The notes below the pieces were generated by a model. It saw only the letters and a program-made list of their open reading frames with translations. It was not told the origin of the DNA and did no database searches. The translations under genes and the position numbers were made by a program. DNA of 9,095 bases from Deltaproteobacteria bacterium (GTDB lineage Bacteria > Desulfobacterota > Desulfarculia > Adiutricales > Adiutricaceae), in the NCBI GenBank assembly GCA_031278835.1, contig JAITJP010000090.1, positions 1 through 9,095 on the forward strand, given 5' to 3'. Positions 1-5,320 of this stretch are shown one piece after another (the first letter of the stretch is position 1; each line of letters starts with the position of its first letter).

Positions 1-103
1 CATGCAGACCAAAGGCATCACCAACGCCTTTGTTATAAATCAAGACCAGGTTCCAGTGGGAGTCATACATATCCATGATATCTTGGCCGCCGGAGTGACT
101 TAA
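1..103 (+). CDS. kdsD: Arabinose-5-phosphate isomerase (KdsD/KpsF family), C-terminal end only
   Basis: The first 103 bases hold the last 33 codons of a gene entering from the left; the reading frame starts at base 2 and stops with TAA at 101-103. The visible peptide includes FVINQDQVPVGVIHIHDILA and ends AAGVT. The G-V-I-H-I-H-D-I-L-A-A-G pattern closely matches the very end of the KdsD/GutQ/KpsF family, where the second CBS domain finishes with a G-[IV]-[LI]-H-x-H-D-L-L-x-A-G motif. These enzymes convert ribulose 5-phosphate to arabinose 5-phosphate, the first step towards Kdo, the inner-core sugar of lipopolysaccharide. The ATG at base 2 is probably just an internal methionine. The SIS catalytic domain lies outside the window, so the call rests on a short but distinctive tail. 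Another CBS-domain protein is the main alternative. Confidence 0.72.
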   Translation, partial: MQTKGITNAFVINQDQVPVGVIHIHDILAAGVT

Positions 104-164
104 TTCAAAACCGCTTAGACATAATTTCGTCTCATAGGTTAACTTACTCTCCCAAAAACGTCAA

Positions 165-186
165 GCCCTGGGAATCCTACCAGGGC
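165..186. repeat. Perfect 7-bp inverted repeat downstream of kdsD
   Basis: GCCCTGG (165-171) and CCAGGGC (180-186) can form a hairpin with an 8-nt loop. It lies about 60 bp after the kdsD stop. No T-tract follows on the plus strand, so it is not a classic intrinsic terminator. It may protect the 3' end or simply belong to the adjoining GC-rich repeat. Confidence 0.4.
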
Positions 187-249
187 GGCCCAGGGACGGG
201 CCCAGGGGCGGCCCCAGGGACGGGCCCAGGGACGGCTCTAGGGACGGCC
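180..249. repeat. 12-bp tandem repeat, about 5.8 units
   Basis: Consecutive units start at 190, 202, 214, 226 and 238. They are variants of ccagggacgggc (such as ccaggggcggcc and ctagggacggcc), preceded by a shortened 10-bp unit at 180-189. The GC-rich array sits in an otherwise mixed spacer about 25 bp upstream of the yggT promoter -35 box. Though 12 bp is four codons, no start codon with a ribosome binding site opens a frame through it, so I read it as a non-coding minisatellite. Confidence 0.85.
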
Positions 250-273
250 TTTATGGAGCGGCTTTATTTTGAT

Positions 274-302
274 TTGGCAACATAAGGCCTTCGGGGTATA
301 AT
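274..302 (+). promoter_or_regulatory. Sigma70-type promoter for yggT-yggU
   Basis: TTGGCA (274-279) and a perfect TATAAT (297-302) are separated by exactly 17 bp. Transcription would start near 309, giving a leader of about 130 nt before the yggT start. It is the best promoter match in the kdsD-yggT gap and points at the gene pair downstream. Confidence 0.7.
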
Positions 303-438
303 CAAAATTCCCGGGCCCTTTGGCTGGCTAAATGGCCATGGCTTTACGGACAAAAAGAATATTTTTCTAAAAAATATAAAAAAACTACTGATCAATAACC
401 ATTAACCGCTAAAAAGCGAGATAACTTGAGGTAAAAAA

Positions 439-1062
439 TTGCCTTACACCGCCATGCAGCCTGACGCGATGCTTTTGGGCCTAAGTAAAATAATTTCCCT
501 GGTTATCACCGTTTATGTTTGGATAATTATACTAAGGGTTATGATTAGTTGGGTTTCCCCAAACCCAAATTCTTCTTTCATGCAATTTTTATCTAAAATC
601 ACCGATCCGCCCCTTATTTGGTTTAGAAAACGCTGCCCTTTGGTCCTGGGCGGCTTGGATTTTTCGCCTTTTCTTTTTATCATCGTTTTGGCCTTGGTCA
701 GGGTCTTTCTGGTGGCCGGCCTAAGATTAAAGGCTTACCATCAGCCCCTTTCTCAACTCTTTCCCCTAATGGCCTTGCAAATCACCTCCATGCTCCAGTC
801 ATTTATCTTTCTTCTGGGGATTATCATGGTGATTAGGTTAATAATGTCCTTGGTTAACCCATCATTCCAAAACCCCCTGGTCTTATTTATCTACGGGGTC
901 ACCGAGCCCCTACTCTCCCCCCTGCGCCGCTGGTTTCCCTACGGGCCCAAGGGCCTGGACATTAAGGCCCTGGTCTTTTTAATCGCCACGATCGTGGCCT
1001 ATTTGCTCTTGGATCAGCTAAAAATGGTTTTTATCGCCCCTTTGTTTGGAACGACCTTTTGA
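439..1062 (+). CDS. yggT: YggT family integral membrane protein, two YggT domains
   Basis: This is a 207-residue hydrophobic protein with two tandem YggT repeats. Each has a membrane helix, an R-V-M-I-S-W-V or R-L-I-M-S-L-V segment followed by -P, a T-D/E-P-L/P-L-x-x-x-R-R/K stretch, G-L-D, and another hydrophobic helix. Repeat one spans roughly residues 15-95 and repeat two about 115-200. Escherichia coli YggT, also two-domain, is of similar length (about 190). The family lies in the inner membrane; its role is poorly defined, with links to osmotic tolerance and, in some lineages, to cell division or plastid nucleoid organisation. I chose the TTG start because GAGGT (428-432) lies 6 nt upstream. 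The next candidate, ATG at 454, has no comparable site. The gene is followed after 47 bp by yggU, a pairing seen in many bacteria. Confidence 0.92.
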   Translation: MPYTAMQPDAMLLGLSKIISLVITVYVWIIILRVMISWVSPNPNSSFMQFLSKITDPPLIWFRKRCPLVLGGLDFSPFLFIIVLALVRVFLVAGLRLKAYHQPLSQLFPLMALQITSMLQSFIFLLGIIMVIRLIMSLVNPSFQNPLVLFIYGVTEPLLSPLRRWFPYGPKGLDIKALVFLIATIVAYLLLDQLKMVFIAPLFGTTF

Positions 1063-1109
1063 CTTTACAAATTTAACCATTAGCAAGAGCCAAAAAACCA
1101 AGTTTTAAC

Positions 1110-1391
1110 ATGGATCAATCCCGCCTAAGGGTTAAACTTAACCCCAGATCCAGCCGCGACCGTTTGGTGGGCCGCCTGGGCGATCTGCTCAAGGTCAATC
1201 TGACCAGCCCCCCGGTGGACGGCCAAGCCAACCAAGCCCTAATAAAATTTCTGGCCAAGATCCTCAAGCTGGCCCCCTCCAGTCTAAGCTTGGCCCAAGG
1301 GGCCAGTTCCCGAGACAAGCTTATTGTCGTTAACGGTCTTAGCCCAGAAGAACTCTGGGCCAGACTGGACCGGGCCCTGGACAAAAAATAA
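1110..1391 (+). CDS. yggU: DUF167 / YggU family small protein
   Basis: This 93-residue protein fits the DUF167 family along its whole length (typical size about 90-100). Visible signatures are V-K-L-N-P-R-S-S-R near the N-terminus, the core L-T-S-P-P-V-D-G-Q-A-N-Q-A-L (about residues 31-44), and the later G-A-S-S-R-D-K-L-I-V-V segment (about 64-74). The fold known for the family is a compact alpha/beta domain; no biochemical activity is firmly established. It follows yggT by 47 bp on the same strand and ends 5 bp before a strong terminator, so it is probably the last gene of a yggT-yggU transcript. The ATG at 1110 has no clear Shine-Dalgarno sequence. The long minus-strand frame over the same bases is an antisense shadow. 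Confidence 0.92.
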   Translation: MDQSRLRVKLNPRSSRDRLVGRLGDLLKVNLTSPPVDGQANQALIKFLAKILKLAPSSLSLAQGASSRDKLIVVNGLSPEELWARLDRALDKK

Positions 1392-1395
1392 AAGC

Positions 1396-1451
1396 AAAAA
1401 AAGCCAGGCCGGCCGGTCGATTTTATCGACCAGCCGGCCTGGCTTTTTTTT
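1396..1451. terminator. Bidirectional intrinsic terminator between yggU and ribF
   Basis: A 19-bp stem (1403-1421 with 1425-1443) has a single C-A mismatch and a 3-nt loop. Seven A residues (1396-1402) precede it and eight T residues (1444-1451) follow. Because both flanks are homopolymeric, it can terminate the plus-strand yggU transcript and the minus-strand ribF transcript. It fills the gap between two convergent genes. Confidence 0.95.
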
Positions 1452-1470
1452 AGGGGCTGGGCTGGCCGGG

Positions 1471-2403
1471 CTAGCCTAGTTTGGTCAAAATCAAGCGGGC
1501 CTTTTCCTCGTCGGCCTTAAGCTGTTTGACCAAACCCTGGGGATCGGGGAAACGGATCATGCCGCGCATCTGGTCGATAAAATCGATGTCCAGGCGCTGG
1601 CCGTACAGGCTTTGGTTAAAATCGAAGATGAAGGTCTCGACGGTTAGGTAGGGGCTGCCAAAGGTGGGGTTGTGGCCGATGCTGGTCATGCCGTCATGGT
1701 AGGAATCCTTTAGCTTGACCTTAACGGCGTAGACCCCGGGTCCGGGGATGAGCTGTTTGACTTGGCCCAGATTGGCCGTGGGAAAACCCAGTTTTCGGCC
1801 CCGATGGGAGCCGTCCACGACCAGCCCGCTAAGGCGGTAAGGGCGGCCCAGGGAGAAGGAGGCCGCCTGGACCAGGCCTATTTTCAGAAGACCACGGACC
1901 CGTGAGCTGGAATAGCTGACCTCCTCGCCTTTAAGCAGCCTAACCACGGTCAGATGGATCTTTTTTTCTTTGGCCCATTTTTTTAACAAGTCCAAATGAC
2001 CTTCGGCGTTTCGGCCAAACCTAAAATCCTGGCCAATGATAAACTCATGGGGTTCGACCCGGCTCCAAATGGCCTCAATCAAAAACTCTTCGGCCGACAT
2101 CTGGCTTAGACTTTGGTTAAACTCCAAACGGCCCAATTGGTCCACTCCCCAGCTCTCCAGCAGCTCGGCCTTTTGGTCAAAGGTGGTTAAGATTTCCGGA
2201 TCGCTTTTTGGCGACAATAGGGCTATGGGGTGGGGATCGAAGGTCAAAACCAGGGATCGCAGATTAAGGCTCCTGGCCCTTTGGATAACTTTGTCGATTA
2301 GGTAGCGATGACCCAGATGCAAGCCGTCAAAGACTCCCACGGTCATGGACACCTTTGGCCTGGGCTCCTGAATCTGACTAAGCCAATTATGATTGATTAA
2401 CAT
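1471..2403 (-). CDS. ribF: Bifunctional riboflavin kinase / FAD synthetase
   Basis: RibF makes FMN from riboflavin and ATP, then adenylates FMN to FAD in the cytoplasm. Numbered from the ATG at 2403 (310 residues), the N-terminal nucleotidyltransferase domain shows V-G-V-F-D-G-L-H-L-G-H (22-32), T-F-D-P-H-P (54-59), G-Q-D-F-R-F-G-R-N (124-132) and S-S-S-R-V-R (165-170, usually SSTxIR). The C-terminal kinase domain shows the G-R-K-L-G-F-P-T-A-N segment (202-211) with its PTAN motif, G-V-Y-A (223-226), I-G-H-N-P-T-F-G (242-249) and the V-E-T-F glutamate (256) expected to be the catalytic base. Length is typical. A TTG at 2418 would add five hydrophobic residues, but neither start has a good Shine-Dalgarno sequence; I prefer the ATG. 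It has its own promoter and terminator, so appears monocistronic. Confidence 0.96.
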   Translation of the reverse strand: MLINHNWLSQIQEPRPKVSMTVGVFDGLHLGHRYLIDKVIQRARSLNLRSLVLTFDPHPIALLSPKSDPEILTTFDQKAELLESWGVDQLGRLEFNQSLSQMSAEEFLIEAIWSRVEPHEFIIGQDFRFGRNAEGHLDLLKKWAKEKKIHLTVVRLLKGEEVSYSSSRVRGLLKIGLVQAASFSLGRPYRLSGLVVDGSHRGRKLGFPTANLGQVKQLIPGPGVYAVKVKLKDSYHDGMTSIGHNPTFGSPYLTVETFIFDFNQSLYGQRLDIDFIDQMRGMIRFPDPQGLVKQLKADEEKARLILTKLG

Positions 2404-2460
2404 TAAGACCAATACCAAAAAAAACGAAAAAAAATAAGGCCAAGAGGGCCCGGGCCGGCC

Positions 2461-2512
2461 AAGTTAGGCCCCCTTAAAAAAGCAAGCTCTAAAAAAGCCT
2501 GGCCTCTAACTT
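2461..2512 (-). promoter_or_regulatory. Stem-loop in the ribF leader
   Basis: Within the predicted ribF 5' leader, aagttaggcc (2461-2470) can pair with ggcctctaactt (2501-2512), giving 11 pairs with one bulge around a 30-nt loop. It lies between the promoter and the start codon. I do not see the conserved core of the FMN riboswitch, so any regulatory role is conjecture. Confidence 0.4.
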
Positions 2513-2539
2513 TTGGGCAAAAACATCTTCCATTTTTTC

Positions 2540-2568
2540 ACTATACACTCGAAGGCGCGGTCTGTCAA
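2540..2568 (-). promoter_or_regulatory. Sigma70-type promoter for ribF
   Basis: Read on the minus strand, a perfect TTGACA (plus coordinates 2563-2568) and TATAGT (2540-2545) are spaced by exactly 17 bp. The start point would be near 2533, leaving a leader of about 130 nt before the ATG at 2403. Only ribF lies downstream in this direction. Confidence 0.82.
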
Positions 2569-2649
2569 CCCGAAAATCACCAGAAAATAAGCTTAGGATA
2601 GAATTATGAGTTAACTTAAACCTTAATAGCGAGCCATTTTGACTTACTT

Positions 2650-2674
2650 GCCTAAACAATAGTTATGTTTAGGC
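2650..2674. repeat. Perfect 9-bp inverted repeat upstream of the ribF promoter
   Basis: GCCTAAACA (2650-2658) and TGTTTAGGC (2666-2674) flank a 7-nt spacer. It lies about 80 bp upstream of the ribF -35 box and downstream of the first receptor gene. It could be a protein-binding dyad or a second 3' hairpin of the receptor mRNA. No T-tract adjoins it on either side. Confidence 0.5.
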
Positions 2675-2713
2675 CCCTTAGTTCAAAACTCCTCTATGTC
2701 CATTGCTGACTTT

Positions 2714-2761
2714 GTCCCAGGGCCAGCCGAAGCAAAGGGCCGGCTGGACCTGGGATTTTTT
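2714..2761. terminator. Hairpin immediately downstream of the first receptor gene
   Basis: Arms 2715-2729 and 2741-2755 form a 15-bp stem with one G-A mismatch. It starts within a few bases of the receptor stop codon (2760-2762). The only T-tract, six T at 2756-2761, is on the plus strand. As an intrinsic terminator it would therefore stop antisense transcription entering the receptor gene. For the receptor mRNA it would be a stable 3' hairpin without a U-tract, perhaps partial termination or end protection. Confidence 0.55.
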
Positions 2762-4691
2762 ACTCATCCAGGGGCAGATAGTGGCCGGTTAACCTGGGCC
2801 TGGAAAAATCGCCCAGATTGTAACCGTTGGAAGTCTTGCTCTCCCGGGGGGCCGAGCCGTTATTGGAAAAAAGGGCTCCGAACCTGGATTTTTTGGACCC
2901 ATTGACCAAAACGTCTAGGCGCTGGGAGTTTTCGTCCAGGACCTTGGCTTCATTGGTCAGGGAATTGGCCGCCCCGGCGGTTTGCTCGGAGACGGCGGCG
3001 TTTTTCTGGGTCACCTGATCCATTTCCTGGATGGCTATGGTGATTTGGGAGATGCCTTGCCTTTGATCGCTGGAGGCGGCGGCCACGCCCTCGATTATCT
3101 CGGAGACTTGGCTAACGTCGGTGACCAGGGCCCCAAAGCCGTCATAGGTTTGCTTGACCAGACTCGAGCCCATGGTGATGTTTTCAATGGTCTTGTCGAT
3201 CAGATCGGCCGTGTTTTTGGCGGCGTCGGCGCTCCTGATGGCCAGATTTCTGACCTCGTCGGCCACCACGGCAAAACCGGCTCCCGACTCGCCGGCCCGG
3301 GCCGCCTCCACGGCGGCGTTTAGGGCCAAGAGATTGGTTTGAAAAGCTATCTCGTCAATGGTTTTTATGATCTTGCCGATCTCGTTTCCCGAGTCGGCGA
3401 TCTGATTCATGGCCTCGATGACCTTGTCCATGGCCCTTTCGGAATGTTTAACCGAATCGCTGGCCGAGGTGATCAAATTTTTGGCCATGGCGGCGTTTTC
3501 CGAGTTTCGGGCCGTCATGGAGGAAAGTTCTTCGATGGCGGCGCTGGTTTGTTCCAGGGCCGTGGCGTTTTGCGAAGTGCCGTTGGCCACCTGGTTTGAA
3601 GCTTGGCTTAATTCCATGGCCGCCCTTTCCACTTCCTCGCTGCCGTTGGTTAATTGCTCGGTAATGTCTTTGAGGTGCTTACTAAGGGAACTTGAGGAGA
3701 CCCAGGAAATACCCAAAGACAAAAGGAAGGCCACGGACAGGCCAATGACCAAGATCATCCAGGCCTGGTCCACCAGGGTTATGGTTTCCTGGGCAAACTC
3801 GATGGTCATCTCGCTTAGGCGATCGGAAAACTTGTCAATGGAATCAAGGGCGGCGTCTCGGGCTTGATCCCGGCCCACTTTATCGGTCAAAGTGGCCTGG
3901 AGATTGACCCTTAAACTTTTTACGGCCATCAGGCAATCGGAAAAGGTGGCCGTCAAATTAGTCAACTGAGCCTTTTCGTTTAGATTGCCGGCTTGGTCTC
4001 TAAACTCGCTTAAGTTTTTAAGGACCCGGTCGCCCTGGGCGATGGAGGCCTCCAGTAAGCTGAGATTTTTTTCATAAACGGCGTAGAGAACGTCCTCAAA
4101 AAAGTCGCCGCTCTCATCGGAAAAATCGTGGATTTTTTCGACCACGGTTAAAAGCCTTTTTAATTCATCAACATTGGCAACGTAGGTGAGACCTCCGCTT
4201 AGTTTGGCCATTTGAGGCTGGGTATATTCCTCAAGCAAGCTGTCGAAACTTCGATGTTTTTCTATGGCCTTGGTCATGTCCCCATCCATGGCGGCCATGA
4301 GGGCCGGCAAACCGCTGGTTTTGGCCTCAAAGTCATCATAGAGCCTGGTCAAATCGGCTTCCAGCTTGACCAACTCGGGATTGGTGTCTTTGACTTCCTG
4401 GACCAGGTGTTTTAGTTTGGCCAGTTCCTCTTGATTTAAATTTCTGATGGACATGGCCTGATTCCAGGCCCCATCGTTTCCGCCAAAGGAATAATCCATG
4501 ATGGCCACGGCTTCCATGGCCAAAGTATACTTGGCCTCGGCCGACAAATCGTTATTGGGAATGACTTGGTCCTTAAGTTCGCGGCTGTCCATCAAAACGC
4601 TTCTGAGATCAAAGATGACCAGCGAAACCACCAGGCAGAAAATCAACAAAACCACGACGTAACCGGAGATTATTTTGGTTTTTAGACTCAT
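2760..4691 (-). CDS. Methyl-accepting chemotaxis protein (receptor 1), no standard HAMP domain
   Basis: This 643-residue transmembrane chemoreceptor has a membrane helix at about 7-27, a mostly helical periplasmic domain of about 280 residues (28-310), a second helix at about 311-331, and a cytoplasmic signalling hairpin from about 342 to 597. The hairpin carries the invariant tip (D-E-I-A-F-Q-T-N-L-L-A-L-N-A-A-V-E-A-A-R-A-G-E around 446-468), which contacts CheA and CheW. A methylation-type site A-T-A-L-E-Q-T-S-A lies at 376-384. Only about 50 residues separate the second helix from that site, roughly 35 fewer than in E. coli Tsr, so a full HAMP domain does not fit. The sensor length resembles helical-bundle ligand domains; the ligand is unknown. 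I start at the M-S-L-K methionine rather than ATG 4700, because the paralogue begins identically with GGATG/AGGTG at the same 6-nt spacing. The tail ends YLPLDE, with no NWETF-type tether. Confidence 0.96.
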   Translation of the reverse strand: MSLKTKIISGYVVVLLIFCLVVSLVIFDLRSVLMDSRELKDQVIPNNDLSAEAKYTLAMEAVAIMDYSFGGNDGAWNQAMSIRNLNQEELAKLKHLVQEVKDTNPELVKLEADLTRLYDDFEAKTSGLPALMAAMDGDMTKAIEKHRSFDSLLEEYTQPQMAKLSGGLTYVANVDELKRLLTVVEKIHDFSDESGDFFEDVLYAVYEKNLSLLEASIAQGDRVLKNLSEFRDQAGNLNEKAQLTNLTATFSDCLMAVKSLRVNLQATLTDKVGRDQARDAALDSIDKFSDRLSEMTIEFAQETITLVDQAWMILVIGLSVAFLLSLGISWVSSSSLSKHLKDITEQLTNGSEEVERAAMELSQASNQVANGTSQNATALEQTSAAIEELSSMTARNSENAAMAKNLITSASDSVKHSERAMDKVIEAMNQIADSGNEIGKIIKTIDEIAFQTNLLALNAAVEAARAGESGAGFAVVADEVRNLAIRSADAAKNTADLIDKTIENITMGSSLVKQTYDGFGALVTDVSQVSEIIEGVAAASSDQRQGISQITIAIQEMDQVTQKNAAVSEQTAGAANSLTNEAKVLDENSQRLDVLVNGSKKSRFGALFSNNGSAPRESKTSNGYNLGDFSRPRLTGHYLPLDE

Positions 4692-4821
4692 GGCACACAT
4701 CCGTAAGTAAGTAAAATATGTTTGGGCCGCCTGACCAGGCCCCTCGAGGGCCGGGCCAAGGCTTATTCAAAGGCTATTTCAAGCTAGGCTAATTACCCTT
4801 AAATACTTAAGTGTTTAGATT

Positions 4822-4830
4822 TTCGCGATA
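4822..4830. repeat. TTCGCGATA, left member of a 9-bp inverted pair
   Basis: TTCGCGATA here is the exact reverse complement of TATCGCGAA at 4981-4989. The two flank the candidate receptor 1 promoter and stand out as CG-containing words in AT-rich DNA. They could be half-sites for a regulator, but this is inference from sequence alone. Confidence 0.4.
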
Positions 4831-4866
4831 AATAATTCTTAAAAAGATAATTCCACAAAAACGCCA

Positions 4867-4894
4867 AATATATACGATCAAAAAAATCTAACAA
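4867..4894 (-). promoter_or_regulatory. Weak sigma70-type promoter candidate for receptor 1
   Basis: On the minus strand TTGTTA (plus 4889-4894) and TATATT (4867-4872) are 16 bp apart, implying a leader of about 170 nt. The spacer is so AT-rich that chance matches are likely. I found no sigma28 (GCCGATAA) or sigma54 (GG/GC) box, which often drive receptor genes. Confidence 0.3.
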
Positions 4895-4980
4895 CTTAAT
4901 CGTTCTTAGATATTACGCCTTTATCAAGTTAGTTAACATATGAAAAATATAGGGATAAATTTTTAATTCATTATTTTGCC

Positions 4981-4989
4981 TATCGCGAA
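4981..4989. repeat. TATCGCGAA, right member of a 9-bp inverted pair
   Basis: This is the exact reverse complement of the site at 4822-4830, 150 bp away, on the other side of the candidate receptor 1 promoter. Confidence 0.4.
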
Positions 4990-5255
4990 TTTTACTTTAC
5001 TATACTTATTTCGATCTTTCAACAAATTTTAAAAAATTGGCTAAAAATAGCTGATCAAATAAAAATCCCTCCTCATTTGTCCCCTAACCCTGGGGCCTTT
5101 AAAGAGCCGTAAGGTAATAAAAAAATCCACGCTCTGGCCCACCTCCTAAGCCATTTTTCCCCACAAATTCACCCAGGGCCGTCTAGGGCCCCACAAATTA
5201 AGGCCGGGCCCAGGCTCGGCCTTGGCCCCTTAAAAACTCAATCTCCCTTTGGGTC

Positions 5256-5300
5256 AAAAAAAACCCCGGCGGTCCCTAAGGGCCCGCCGGGGTTTTTTTT
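5256..5300. terminator. Symmetrical intrinsic terminator after receptor 2
   Basis: CCCCGGCGG (5264-5272) pairs perfectly with CCGCCGGGG (5284-5292), and an inner CCC/GGG can extend the helix. Eight A residues precede and eight T residues follow, so it works in both directions. On the minus strand it lies about 20 bp past the receptor 2 stop codon and should end that transcript, separating it from receptor 1. Confidence 0.95.
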
Positions 5301-5320
5301 AAAGGCTTACTTTTTGGCTA

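Larger units (their letters stand above)
4692..5255. other. AT-rich spacer between the two receptor genes
   Basis: No convincing gene lies in this stretch on either strand. Next to receptor 1 is a GC-rich patch (about 4726-4760) that can fold into a small hairpin in the mRNA leader. The middle (about 4800-5060) is strongly AT-rich with a weak minus-strand promoter candidate and a pair of inverted TATCGCGAA sites. The part nearest receptor 2 (5060-5250) is GC-richer and contains the 11-bp direct repeat ccccacaaatt at 5159-5169 and 5189-5199, exactly 30 bp apart. Confidence 0.6.

Noticed and set aside
180..249. CRISPR array
   Set aside because: The units are 12 bp, contiguous and have no unique spacers, so this is a plain tandem repeat.
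1115..1384. 89-codon open frame on the minus strand over yggU
   Set aside because: It is an antisense shadow rich in Arg, Ser and Leu, with no family resemblance, while the plus-strand frame matches DUF167 throughout.
2404..2533. FMN riboswitch in the ribF leader
   Set aside because: The conserved GGGUGAAAUUCCC-type core and the multi-stem junction are not visible; only a simple stem-loop is seen.
2982..3867. Several plus-strand open frames of 60-152 codons across receptor 1, with similar ones at 5370-6563 in receptor 2
   Set aside because: They mirror the conserved receptor coding DNA on the other strand; their similarity between the two loci follows from the paralogous genes and no ribosome binding sites support them.
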